From assembly GCA_963920765.1 (NCBI GenBank), contig OY987248.1, positions 7,598,539 to 7,662,538 on the forward strand: 64,000 nt of DNA. Reading direction: 5' to 3'. Every line of letters begins with the position of its first letter. The stretch's first letter is position 1. The DNA comes from Ulota crispa (taxonomy: Eukaryota; Streptophyta; Bryopsida; Orthotrichales; Orthotrichaceae). Below, one piece after another: positions 45,559 to 57,853 of the stretch. The translations under genes and the position numbers were made by a program. The notes below the pieces were generated by a model. The model ran no database searches. It saw only the letters and a list, made by a program, of their open reading frames with translations, and was not told the DNA's origin.

Positions 45559-46184
45559 AATTTTGTCTGTACTAGTGTCCCCTCTAATCTAATGTCTATT
45601 GCTAATTTCAATGTGAGCCCCATAATATAGAAATACAAATCTAATAATGCATCCTCAAAGAAATAGATGTGAGTCATGGACCAAAACAATTTATTTAGCA
45701 ACAAGTCATGTTCCTCAATTCTATCTATGGCAAGCCAGCACTACACTCAAGATTAATCCAATTACACTCCCACATAATTAATTAATGACCTACTTAAACT
45801 AGTATAGACCATGCAGTCTCAACCATATTAGTTTACAAAGGTTCTACTATATAGTGTGTTTTGAAATTCCTTGTTCCTTGGTATGAGTGCATTTTTTTTT
45901 GGGTTAACTTGGTGGCCGGCGAATACTTGGCGGCAGCATGGTTTCATCAAATGCCACCTCCTCTTCTTAGCTAGTTTCCAAAAGTCCTTTGCAACACAAA
46001 ATGTGCAACCTTTTCATATGTTTCTTGGCAATATGTTGTTGTGAAGCCTGTGTGTTGCGTGTGCACATAAGCTTGTGGTTCTCTTCTTGTGTACAAAAAT
46101 ATAGTTGCAACATGATGACATAGGATACCATTATGTTGCCATCTGTGGCACAAGCAAGTTTTATGAAGAGAACAAGGAATTTTG

Positions 46185-46930
46185 GTCATGATCACCTTAA
46201 CATTAAATCTCTATAGAAGGAATTTTGAAACTTCTTAAAGATGTTAGTTAAAAAGCAAGATGGGCATATGGATATTTCCTATGTTTTTGTGCAATCAAAT
46301 CTCAATAAAATACTCCCTCCGTCCCAAAATGATCTTCTTGTTACACAAAATATTGTAGATTAGACTCAAAAAGAACCATTTTTCAAAATTTTTTGGACAT
46401 ATGAATAGAGTTTGATGTCCTCTTATTGTTCTGAAATTTTGAGTTCCAAATTAGTTTTCAAAAGTGTGGTTTCAAAATGCTTGAAAATTGAATTTTTGAG
46501 GCATTTTTGAAGAGCACCAGTGGCCACTCACTTGATGGCATGGGATTGGTTAGCATGCTCATGCTTTTGAACTATGTGCAAGTGTCACTACCTCCTTTCT
46601 TCCTCCAACAAGAAGATCATTTTGGGACACTAAATAAAGGTCAATAGGAAGATCATTTTGGGACAGAGGGAATATCACCAATATTTTTTTTTGTTAACTA
46701 TCATATAAAACCAATAATTTTTATTAAAATAATTTAGCAAAAACAATGTATTGGTTTTTAATATCTAAAATTTGGTATGCTTGATTAGGAATTTGGGATT
46801 GCATGACAATCAGATAGTGACAATATGAGAATGAAATGCCAACTACATTCTTTGTTATACATACTTCTTTGAATGCCATAAAAGGACTTAGCGTATACTT
46901 TCTTTCTGGTACGGTACAGTAGGGTCCAAA
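46185..46930 (+). repeat. Dispersed repeat, copy 1, interrupted by a MITE
   Basis: TTGGTCATGATCACCTTAAC, TGCAATCAAATCTCAAT, TTTGGTATGCTTGAT, GAGAATGAAATGCCA and TACATACTTCTTTGAATGCC recur in order at about 61197-61570. The 46313-46672 MITE interrupts this copy only. The open frame at 45971-46195 overlaps its edge and has no recognisable function. Confidence 0.7.
46313..46672. mobile_element. Stowaway-like MITE, TA target duplication
   Basis: CTCCCTCCGTCCCAAAATGA at the left is the inverse of TCATTTTGGGACAGAGGGAA at the right, flanked by TA. The right end is partly duplicated (AAGATCATTTTGGGACA occurs twice within 46612-46665). The uninterrupted relative at about 61308-61330 supports a clean insertion. 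Confidence 0.85.
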
Positions 46931-47464
46931 AATAATGAAGGCTTTGATACGGTGGCTAAGTGGCTTTGTTGTTCATGTCTTTGTTGTTCATGTAAATGGC
47001 ACGTTGAATCTTTGAATAAATGAATTTTCTATCAAAGTAGTTGCAACTTGTCAAGCTGCAGCTGATCTTTGTTTGGTACCTCTTTTGACAAAAGCGTCAT
47101 GATTGGAGGATTTGCTTATATATAGTAAAATGTGGTGTTACAAGCTCAAAAATGGGTTTTGCGTGCTCAACTCCTTGAACCATTTCGATGAGTTATGATA
47201 ATAATTGCACTCGAGAGTGCTTAAAATTTCAAGAATATTACTTATAGAAAACGTGTTCTAAATGTCCATTTCACAGCATTTGTAAATGTTCACAATGATT
47301 ATAATCAATTAACCAACAATATAGTGGACATTGATAGTTTTTATGGAGTATATGGAGTAATAGATTATGCATATTTTTAGTGCTAAATGTATGGAACATA
47401 ATTTTATTGTATTGGATGGAACAATATTAGAAGAAGGTGACTTGTTTAAAATAAATTGTGGTTA

Positions 47465-48006
47465 TTAACCCCTAAATGCCCAAGGCTTATCTAAACTTCT
47501 TGGAATTTTCATGAATTTGAACAATCAAACAACCTTTTCATAAATTTTATCAAGTTTTTTCAATTGTAACCGTACAAACTTAAATCAAACATGTTAGAGA
47601 TTCTTGTAGAGATTACATGGAAAAAGAAAACACAACAAAATATGAGGTTTAAGGTCATTACATGTTTAACTTTAATCAATTTATGGCTTTCAAAATCTAC
47701 TCCTACATTTTTCTTAAATGGATTTCTAATGCAGATTTCTCTCCAAGCTCTAGTGTATTTGAGGCTCATTTTCAAGATTTTTGAATACTAAAAACTCAAG
47801 ATTGCAATGGACACCCTTATACAAAATCTTAAGTAGAAAAATTATCAACTTTCATTTTCAAAATCAAATTTTTGATTTTGAAAATAGACTTCAAAATAAA
47901 CTCATATTGAAAAAAATATACTATAAATAAGGATTTGATAAGGTTTTATTCATCTTCAAAACTTCGTAAAGACCCAAATTTGGTTGCTTTGGCATTTAGG
48001 GGTTAA
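47465..48006. mobile_element. TTAA-flanked non-autonomous element, 542 bp
   Basis: TTAACCCCTAAATGCC at the left is the perfect inverse of GGCATTTAGGGGTTAA at the right. The overlapping frames at 47560-47791 run on both strands of an inverted-repeat interior and are not genes. Confidence 0.8.
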
Positions 48007-48388
48007 AGGTTAACCATGCAAAACTTTTTATTATTGTTTTTTTGTTCTGATTAGATATTTGATTGATTTTTGAGGAGTTAGATTGAGCATCTTGTCATAT
48101 TGAATGTTGGGAAATGAGGGAAAAAGCTATGTTGTGAGGGTGTGTGAGGGTAAGATGAGAATATTGGGGCGTCATTTAAAATTGATTAGAACTCAAGGCA
48201 AATTAGAGTGTGGCGAAAATTGTACAAAAGATATGTGTAGAATTGTATAGCACTCAACTCTCAAGTTTGGCAATAATTCAATGATGATTTGGAATATGTT
48301 TAATGATGTTGATAAATGCCATCTTATTGCAGAACCTCTCAGCATAAATACAACAAGCAATTTTGTGACTATTGCTTGTGAGTGAACA

Positions 48389-49608
48389 TTAACCCCTAAA
48401 GGCGTGAACATTGTTTTTTTGCAACATAACCATTTTGGGCAAGTACTTGTGGTTGGAGATTCCATATTTTAGGCTGAAATTTTACAAAAGGTGGGGGACA
48501 AGGAGTATTTTTCACATGTACTAAATTTCATGATATTTGGAATTATGAGTAAAAAGTTACGGCATGAAGTGTTGATTTTTTCCCATGGCAATCAATCCAA
48601 GCAATTAGGAAAAATCATTTTTTTCAAAAATAAACATTTGAAATTGGTTTAGGGGATTTATGTGTACACTAGTGGACTTGTGCACCCGCCGTTTTGGCGG
48701 AAGGCTATCAGGCCAGCCCCATGCTTATAAAAAATATTCTATGGGATAATGTAAACTCAAATTCAATTTTAGATTCAAATCAATTTGACTCTTCACCTCT
48801 CTCCCCACCCCTTTATATGTGAATTCCAAATTCAAGTTGGAAAAAGGTTCAATGGGTTTCACCAAAGAATCCCATCCCATTCCATGCCCATGACTCATCA
48901 CATGCCCATGCCCCCCATCCAATGCTAGGTAGAAAATTTGGTTGCAACAAATCCGGTTATTAATTAGTTTCTCAACTGCCTTACATTCTATTATTTTAAC
49001 ACCCAACTACCCAACTAATGGAACCAAGCCTATTATTAGTATAGATGGAAAGCTTTGAATCATTCCGTTTTGATCAATGAGACAAAAGTTATGAGGAGAT
49101 TTTGTTTGCTCGTAGTTATGGATTTCCTACTCCAAAATAAGCTTTGAAGTCCTTTATTTTACTCAATTTTCAATATTTTGGAAAATAAATAAAACAAAAG
49201 GGTGTAGATTTTTTATTACAATGCTAATGTCACAAGAAGTGGCGTTTTTCATTTCCATAAATAAATTCTTAACCATTCTCTACTTCTTTTTACTTACTAT
49301 TTTTTTCCCGTGTGATTTACAATCCCAATGATTTGAAACTTTTATGACATGCACTCTTTTTAGGTGAAATAAGGAATTTAGAGAAGCACCACCCACACAT
49401 CCTTTTTTTTCATTAGGTATTTCACCTTTTGAAGGGTAGCTACCTAGTTTTCCATCATACCCAAAAAAATGTTTTTGAATATTCAAACCGTTCTATCCAG
49501 CGTTGTTTCTTTGGGCAAGTTTAGGTTGTTATAAGGACGGACAAATCAAACCGGGCAGGTGGAAAAATGTTTTTGTTTTTGTTTTTAGGGCATTCTTAGG
49601 GGTTTTGA
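48389..49608. mobile_element. TTAA-type element with a decayed right end
   Basis: TTAACCCCTAAAGGCGTG marks the left end. The best partner is GGCATTCTTAGGGGTTTTGA at 49588-49607, where TTAA is lost. The interior near 49040-49130 (GATCAATGAGACAAAAGTTATGAG) is related to the interior of 57854-58578. A possible separate element starts near 48680 (CACCCGCCGTTTTGGCGG). Confidence 0.4.
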
Positions 49609-49950
49609 CCTAAAAAGGGAAGAATCATTCACTATTTTACATCTTTATTGTGTGATATGGCTTTAAATCCACATTTTAAGTTCATATTGACAACAATGAG
49701 TGTCACCAACATGTACAAAGTAGGTTTTTTTCATTGTTTTTTAACATTTTTTGAAGTCAACTATGGGTTGACTACATCTGACGGACGTGAGCTCAATCAG
49801 ACACTTCAGGTGGATGAGCAACTAGACAGACAGGCAGTCCAATCTTGGGGGGTCAGAATGTGTAAAAAAAAAGGGAGACAGATGCAAACACCAAGAATTT
49901 TTTAGGAGGGTCTTACTTTTTCTTTTCTTTTTTTAAACATGCTATCAGTA

Positions 49951-50393
49951 TATAATGGGGAGATTACAAATAGGGGCATGAAAATGAAAAATACTATAAA
50001 TAGAGGTATAGTTTCAAAATAATTACAAAAAAGGGCACAATTTCAAAACAATTTGTAATTTTTTTTGAAAGAGATTTTAGTTGGTTTAGACTCATCACAA
50101 TAAATGTTAATTAACTTTCAAAAAACTTAAAAATCTCTTCAAATCAAGCCTAAAAAAAGAAATTTTAATAAAGGGGATGGTAATTTTTGGAAAGACTTTT
50201 AAGTTTTTTGAAAGTTAATTAACAAGTTAATGTGATGTATCTAAATTCAACCAATATCTATTTCAAAAAAGAAAATTAAAAAAAATTACAAATTATTTTG
50301 AAATTGTGCCCTTATTTGTAATTATTTTGAAACTATGCCACTATGTGTAATATGTTTCATTTTCATGTCCCTGTTTGTGATTTTCCATTATAT
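49951..50393. mobile_element. Fold-back element with TATAATGGGGAGATTACAAA ends
   Basis: The left arm (TATAATGGGGAGATTACAAA, then ATAATTACAAAAAAGGGCAC) is the inverse of the right arm (GTGCCCTTATTTGTAATTAT, then GTGATTTTCCATTATA). The arms are roughly 200 bases, so the single strand would fold on itself almost end to end. Confidence 0.75.
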
Positions 50394-51158
50394 AATTTTT
50401 TGCTTCAGGTTATTAGAGAACAAGCTTGCATTACTTATAATTCTAAATTGATATGATTAAACGATATGGTAATTTAGATTGCAAAAATCTATTGCAATTG
50501 GTGTCATACATTAAATTTCTTTCAAACTTTTTTTCCCCCACTAATGATTATTTACAACTAGAATTTCACAAAAAAGTGTAGTCAATACTACTATTCCCAA
50601 GCTACTATTGCATCTTTAGGAAAAATTGTTAATGACACTCATTTACTAGGAAGGTACAAAATTACTAAACACTTTGAATATGCTACTCACAAGGGAACAT
50701 CATTTAATACTTTTGGCCAAAAATAGAATAAAAAAGAACCTAATCTAGGTCTAATTTTTTTCTAATTGTACCTGTTATTCTATACCCTATAGTAGTTTGA
50801 AGACATGTCATGGCATTTTTGTACCATATAGTATAAAAAAGAAAATTATAAATTTTTATCTCAAATGATTTTTAGGCACCCGATCGTTTGTTTGCACATA
50901 GTTTTCTATTGCTACTGCTCACTGCTGTCCCCAAGGGTCCAATGTGACAACCATGGTTCTATCTCCCAATCCACTTTGCAAAAAACTCTGAATTTTTTTC
51001 CACACCTTATAAAAATAATTTACTACAAAATTCTATAGTTGCATATGCATAAAAGTATTTTTTGCTTTAAAATTTGGTCAATGCTACAAAAATGGCAGTT
51101 TTGGAGAGTTTTTGGTGAAAACATAGTTTGGTCCCTTAGGGTTCCCAATTAGGTTGTC
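50394..51158. other. Intergenic, no gene seen
   Basis: Strongly AT-rich, no open frame of 60 codons and no clear inverted ends. Confidence 0.5.
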
Positions 51159-52300
51159 TTAACCTCTAAAGTTCTTTTGTGTTTACTTGGTCAAATGGCT
51201 CAAAATTGACCTCTCTCAACAAAATGATTACTAAATCAAAATTTTAATTTTTTTTCAATAATTTAACCAAAAAGATCTATTTTGTTACTTGCTTATGTAC
51301 TTCCTCTCAAAAATTCAAACTTTTTGAGAGCATACTTCATTAGATTATAACACTCAAAGTAGGGGCAATTTTTTTTTGAAGCTCCTCTTGCGTGTCTATT
51401 TTTTTTTGTCATTCAAAATGATTTCCACTTTATGAATTTCTTGTGCAATTTAACTTTATAGTAGAGCATGAAGTTGACTACATGTTGCACAAATTTCATT
51501 ATTACTTAATGCTTAAAGCATAATGGAAAAAAATTGGAAGAGGGAATTGCTTTGTTCAAATTGTCATTACACTAAGAAAATTTCACTGAAGAGATTATTA
51601 TAGAAATATATCTCAATTACAAAATCCATATTGTGTGAACCTAGAACATCATAACACCATATTAGGTAAATTGGGAAAAAGGGTGTCCCACTTTGTTTTC
51701 CCCCCTTCAAACCCAAAAGGTTAGATTTGAAGGTATCAAATTCAATATGAGCCAATAAGATTTTTTCCCTCGCAAATCCATCCTCTTGGGTGAGGACACG
51801 TGTGCAAAAAAAAAGGTTGAGCTCGGTTTGAGGAGGTCACCTCAAACTTTTCAAAGCTAGTTTGAAAGCCCCAAATTATACCTTTTTTCCCAATTTACCT
51901 TATATGGTGTTTCATGTGGAGTAATTGCCAAAGTAACAAAATAAAACAAATAAAAATGTAAATAGAAGTTATTACATAGTCAAGGAGAGTTGACTGCAAA
52001 TTTTGCCCATTGACCAAGCCATTGTAAAGTGCTTTTGAACACTATTTGGGCAACACCCTTCCTCAATCCCTTTGTTTCTAAATTTTTTTGAGGATGTCCA
52101 TGTTGACATCTAAATCACATTTGGTACTACATCTCACTCAAAAATTATTCAATTCCACTTTTTTTGGGACATATGCAAGCTTTTCAATATGAGCACATAC
52201 ACCCTTATTTTCACAATCTTATCTTTTGTATTTACTTGGGAAATGCTTGCTCAAATATCCCAAAAGCCCAAAGTAGGCTCCTTGGTCCTTTAGGGATTAA
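51159..52300. mobile_element. TTAA-flanked non-autonomous element, 1.14 kb, with a nested MITE
   Basis: TTAACCTCTAAAGTTCTTTT at the left and CTTGGTCCTTTAGGGATTAA at the right. It contains the 51653-51911 MITE. The ends are more diverged than those of the 55-59 kb copies. Confidence 0.6.
51653..51911. mobile_element. Nested MITE, AACACCAT-ended family, 4-bp duplication TCAT
   Basis: AACACCATATTAGGTAAATT at the left is the inverse of AATTTACCTTATATGGTGTT at the right, flanked on both sides by TCAT. It is the cleanest copy in the window. Confidence 0.88.
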
Positions 52301-52691
52301 CCTAAAAACTTACCCCATAATTCACCGCATGGCCACCTAGAAGCACATGTGACTTTTTAGATAATAGGATTTCACATGATCTACAACCTATATATTGCTT
52401 GTCTATTTTTCCTTAGCATTGTTGTTATTGTTGACCCCTTTGAAAACAATTTATTTCAATAATTATTAATGAAATTTATTGTAATATCAATAAATGTTTA
52501 GAGGGAGCTACAAAAGCCACACCCAAGATTCCTAATGCCACACCCTTATTAGCATGTAATTTAAAATTTTAATATTGGTTTCTTTTTCATTGAAGTGGTC
52601 CATCATTCATTCCATTACAGCATCACCATCTCTTTGAAAGAAAGAAGTATGGATACAAATTTTGTTGAACTTTTATTGTAGCATTGCTATT

Positions 52692-52992
52692 AACGCCATA
52701 TTTGTTGTAATGAGAGAATGGGGACCTCTCAAAATAAATATGTTAGATTTTGACCAAAATCACCAATTTCCATCTAGAATCACCAATTGTTATTAAAATG
52801 AGAGTTTTTAACTTGATTCAAGCTAAACTGACCTAAAACCTTTAATTTTAGGTCAAATTTGAAAGGTTTTATGTCAATTCAGCTCAAATGACATAAAAAA
52901 ATTCATCAAATTTACCGTTTTTTTTTTTGAATTTTGGATATTTTACCTCTCATTTCACTGGCCGATACTCTCATTATAATAAATATGGTGTT
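52692..52992. mobile_element. MITE, AACACCAT-ended family, 4-bp duplication TATT
   Basis: AACGCCATATTTGTTGTAAT at the left and ATTATAATAAATATGGTGTT at the right, flanked on both sides by TATT. The interior differs from the other copies (an inverted AAACCTTTAATTTTAGGTC block), so this is a distinct subfamily. Confidence 0.75.
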
Positions 52993-53159
52993 TATTCTTT
53001 TTATGTACTTTTGCTTTAAGTAGTTCCAAATATTTTTAATTTCAAATTCAAACACCTCCAATTTGAATATAGCCTTAAAATGACAAAGATGAAATAGATT
53101 TTTTGACCCAAATCAAAATAATTAGCATGAAATTCTCACATTTCATGCTCAAAGCACAC

Positions 53160-54185
53160 CTTGGGGTGTGGCGTTGGGGCATCTCCACCGGTGGCTCAAA
53201 CATGCTCAAAGTGAATGAAAAGTGCTGAGGCCCCTCTCAAAATCTTCTCAAGACACGTCCTACCATATATAGCAAAGGCCCTTCAAGACACTATTCATCC
53301 TAAGTTTAGTGTTCAAACTGTATTCTCTACTTTCCGTGATAAGTGGTCAACTCATTATTTATGGGGTGTATTGGAGTGCAAGGCAACCTTTTTGAAAAGC
53401 ATGGATGGAGATCAAGGGGCTTGAACCTTGAGGGTTGGACAAAACAAATAGAAAACTTTGAAAGAGGACAATCCAATGAAGATCATAACATTCAGTAGCC
53501 TGAGGAGAGGCTGCCTTTCCCTCTCTTCNNNNNNNNNNNNNNNNNNNNNNNNNNNNNNNNNNNNNNNNNNNNNNNNNNNNNNNNNNNNNNNNNNNNNNNN
53601 NNNNNNNNNNNNNNNNNNNNNNNNNNNNNNNNNNNNNNNNNNNNNNNNNNNNNNNNNNNNNNNNNNNNNNNNNNNNNNNNNNNNNNNNNNNNNNNNNNNN
53701 NNNNNNNNNNNNNNNNNNNNNNNNNNNNTGGTGTGATGTGTCCAGTGCCTCTTTGATGGGGCTTTGGCGCATGACAGCAAAAGACATCTTTTTCATCCAC
53801 CTGCGCCATGTACCTGCACCATGTCATTGGCTGGATGTATGTTAAGTCTAGGGGCCGCATATGGTGCTGCAAAAATCGTCTAATAGTATGGCCAAGGCTT
53901 TCTGGCTCTCCACGTCCTCATGGCCATTCTGGCATCCTGAAACTGGGGAGCTGATGATTCCTGTACTTTGCTCTTCAGTTGGGATTTGGGGCAGTCATTT
54001 TGTTTACACCCTGACCCTCACTCATCAAGTGAAGTGCATACGGCCCAAGTCAAATTGGTGACGAAGTGCGACTATGGACATTGAAATTGCAACAAATTTG
54101 TACTACTTGTACCATGTTCATGAATGTTGAGGGATTTAAGAGGGTGGTTGTATTCTAGAGGTCCAAAACTAGAACCTCTTTGTGA
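53160..54185. other. Region around the assembly gap
   Basis: GCATCTCCACCGGTGGCTC at about 53178 resembles the end of an AGAGCATCTCC-type MITE. 53494-53528 repeats 9315-9366. 53529-53728 is 200 Ns, probably a gap of arbitrary length. 53729-54061 is GC-richer; its plus-strand frame (53861-54061) and the minus-strand frames that run into the gap show no family I recognise. A gene fragment spanning the gap cannot be excluded. Confidence 0.4.
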
Positions 54186-54207
54186 ATTATACTCCTGCGT
54201 TTCACAA

Positions 54208-54459
54208 GACGATGCTGTTTTGTGAGCATAAAATCGTGAGCACATGAGCTATGCATCAAGATTTTGTGAACGGAATCAATTTTGAGCTCAAAATCAAAGG
54301 AAAATTTTAGAATAGTAAGTTTTTCAAGAGATGAATGTTTGTAAGGCACAATTATAAGGCCCTATGTACACGTTTATAGGTGAAATTTAATATTTTGACA
54401 AGAAATCTAAGCTCACTACTCACAGCTCATGGATCCTTGCTCATAATTTAGCAATTCCC
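54208..54459. mobile_element. MITE with GGGGAATGCTA-type ends (diverged)
   Basis: GATGCTGTTTTGTGAGCATA at the left and CTCATAATTTAGCAATTCCC at the right. TCAATTTTGAGCTCAAAATC and AAGGCCCTATGTACACGTTT place it in the 29891, 37224 and 60696 family, in the inverse orientation to the first two. Confidence 0.7.
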
Positions 54460-55365
54460 AAGTTTTACAAAGAGTTAGGAGAAGAAAAAGGTTAACTTTT
54501 ATGTGAAAGAATAGCAAAAAGATTGGTGTTAATGAAACATTCATTGAGGATGGTTCAACTATATAAGTCTCATGGACCTAGATGAAAAATTCTATCCTTG
54601 ATGTAATCATTAGGATATGGTCCATTAATTGCCTTTTTGGCTAGTTAACTCAATACCCGACTCAATAGCACTTAGGATTGCTGACTTAGGATTAATTACT
54701 TTGGACTGGGTAACACTTGGGATGAGACACTTAAAAATTAGTTACTTAGGACTGAGTGCCACTCAAGATTAATCTCTAAAAAAATTTAAATCATAAAAAT
54801 ACAAACTACAACTAAAATCACAAAGATTACTTTTCTCTTTGAATTTCAGCTACATTGAGTCAATATTCCACAAAGTTATGCTATATTGAGACAATATTCC
54901 ACAAATCTATGCTAAACAATGGGTCAAACATTGAACAAGAGACATTAAAATAGTATAAATGTTTCTTGCAATCACTTGTATGGATTTCAAAACTTTAATA
55001 CTTAACTATATTTTGCTTGCTCTATAATATGTATTCATTTTCATGATTAGATGTTGGCACTTGCTATGTTCACCATCATAATTTATTAAGATTTCCATGT
55101 GTAAATAGTATGTAAAGTAATAAAAAAATAAGTTTTCAAATTATATTTATGTGGTAGTATCAAAAGACTAGACACATGATATCATAAAGATTGGATATGT
55201 GATATTACAAAAGTGCATATGTGAGATTATAGTCATATACAAAGGTCATTGTGAGTTTAGTAATCTGATAGTAGTTGAAGCAACTACAAACTAGTTTTGA
55301 AACAAACTTCATTAAAAAGAATGTAAAAATATTGTGAGAAATGGCACACTGCAATTTGTTTTTAA

Positions 55366-56311
55366 TTAACCACTAAAGGACCAAGCCCTTTTTTATGTGA
55401 AAGTCATTGAAAATTGCCACTTTTGGGGGAATGAGTAGAACAATAGGAAATAAAGTTTTTTTTTATAATCCAACCGTAAGATCTTGCCCTAGACTATGAG
55501 AGGTACACATAGATGAAAATCAGCTCATTCTAACTGTAGAGTAGTGAGATATTGACATCTAAAGTGACAAAAAAAAGTTTCCCTACTATCCAAACATTTC
55601 AAAAGCCTTTGACTGCTCTTATATCAAAAAATCTGCTCTACACAAAGATAAGGTTTATTTTTCTATGTAGAAGACCAAGTTAGGTGTGGAAGAATTTTCA
55701 AACGAATTGGAGGTGTGAATCATGCTTTGTAAAATCTTGCAATTTTGTAAGGCCACAAAATCTGCATATACACTATGCAAAATTGGAGGATTTATGTAAA
55801 TTTCAGAAATCTGAAAATTACTGTGATCCAAATGGTGAAAGCAAAGGAATTTTAGTCTACTACAACTTGGGAAAAAAAAGAGTCAAAAAACAAATACACA
55901 AAGAGCTCAAAAAAGTAAAGCACCAAATTTTACAAGGGGCAAAAGGAATGGAGGTTTGGGATTCCCATACCTACCCGCAAACTAAAACTTCCTACTCATG
56001 AATCAAAACTGAGTGATTCTAAGCTCCCCACATATGTCTAAATCTAAAGAACCAATTTTAGATTTTTATTTTAAAAAATAAAGAATTTAAAGAAGTTTTT
56101 GGGCTGCTTGACCTCCCCCATTTTTTAGATATTTGTGCATAACTTCATCAATAAATGTTGAATTGAAGAAAAAATTAGATGCCCTCATAGATTTTTGAAT
56201 TCCCCACTTTCAATAAAAGTTTTAGAAAATCACACAAAGTAGTTTAGCTGTAAGTACATGCCCAAAACTCCACTTGGCCCTCCAGGGGCCACTTGGGCCT
56301 TTAGGGGTCAA
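55366..56311. mobile_element. TTAA-type element, 946 bp
   Basis: TTAACCACTAAAGGACCAAG at the left, CTTGGGCCTTTAGGGGTCAA at the right (TTAA changed to TCAA). The right half (TCACACAAAGTAGTTTAGCT, GTACATGCCCAAAACTCCAC) is shared with 57854-58578. The 105-codon frame at 55684-56001 contains CxxC and CNF but lies across the inverted-repeat interior; I do not take it as a gene. Confidence 0.7.
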
Positions 56312-56742
56312 TTGCCAATTGTTAAGGGACAACCTAAATGTACTATTTGATGTAGTTAATAAACATATCACAAAGTGAAGAAAAGCAGAAGCTTTTGTTA
56401 GTTTTTTTACTTTTCTAAATTATAGAGGAGATATTGTGATAGGAAGCCTAGGCCATAAGGTAAGAGCACCCATAAGCGTTAGTGTCCCCATAACCATCAC
56501 CTCTGAAATCTTGGAAAATTTGTGAAAATTAATAGATGTCATTACAAGGATGTACAACATGTGAACATGAAACCTTAGTGTTGGTTATGGGTGCAATGGC
56601 AGTTGGCTCTTTAAAAATTCACAACTTATTCTCATGGTATCCAAATAATACATTCAAAAGTGCAAACTCATTATTATTTTTGTTCCTAATAGGATCCTAT
56701 AATTTGCTAGCTATTTATTAATACTCATCATGTTCAAAACCC

Positions 56743-57605
56743 TTAACCCTTAAAGGTCCGCGCATCCACTTTTTGGATGCGCCTTGGTCACCCATGATTG
56801 TAACTTTCAAAATATCAATTTTTGATATGTGGCTCAAACTAATAAAATAAAGCTTGACAAGTTCTCTTTCTATTCCATATATTTTTTTTGTAAAATGTCA
56901 AAAATTGAAAAAGTTATTTCCATTGAAAGCTCCAAGTGTTAGAATCCAAATAATACAAAATGGTGTGTTTTTCACTCATATTTTCTACTCTTTAAATTAA
57001 TTTTAAATCTAAACTACAAAACTATGTTTCTCATTCTACCATTCATTTATAGTAGAAATTATAGATTTTTTTAACCTATATTCTAATTGATATTATTTTA
57101 TTTCCACATATAGCTCTAAAAAATCACAGTAGTTCAAATTTTCCATCAAATTTATCAAAAAAATTAATGTAAATAGAAAACAAATGTGCCTTCCAGCAAA
57201 AATATCAAAACTTTATAAATTAATTAAATATAAGGATAAACTTGGTTTGATAATCATATTTGACTTGAAATTCTTTGTTGTGGCTGTTTTGGGTGTAAAA
57301 AATAAAATAACCAATTGAAATATTTTGACACTAGTATTTAATGCTGCTTGTACATCTTGAAAAAAATTTAAGTAATTTGGATTTTTTTTGCTATTTTAAT
57401 TTTTTTATGTTCATTTTTTGAAAAATAAATGATATCAATTACAATTTTTGATGGAACAAATTGAAATTTCTTGCAATGATATATCATTCATAGTTTCAAG
57501 TAATAAAAATATAAAAGTGTTGTTTGAACACACTTTAGAAGACAAAATTGAACTTAGACATGAAGTTTGACCATTTCAAAATGGATCAAGTCCTTTAGGG
57601 GTTAA
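56743..57605. mobile_element. TTAA-flanked element, 863 bp
   Basis: TTAACCCTTAAAGGTCCGCG at the left pairs with AAGTCCTTTAGGGGTTAA at the right. Just inside the left end, GCGCATCCACTTTTTGGATGCGCC is a small hairpin. The interior is extremely AT-rich with no open frame. Confidence 0.7.
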
Positions 57606-57853
57606 ACTGACGATGCTCCTACCTTACTTGAGGAGTGATCTCTCACTCACTATCCACCCTAAATTTGGGATTTGATCCAACAGCACATTAACACTAAGTT
57701 ACAAGCATTTATGTTAAGGAATAGCAGCAGAAGCAGGATATTTTATTCAAATAAGCACAAGCAATGATGGTGATAGCTGGAGTTCTAGGTGCTTCTTCTC
57801 ATGATCTACTGCAATCGAGTTGCTTACCTTCAATAAAGATCAATAAAGAGCTT

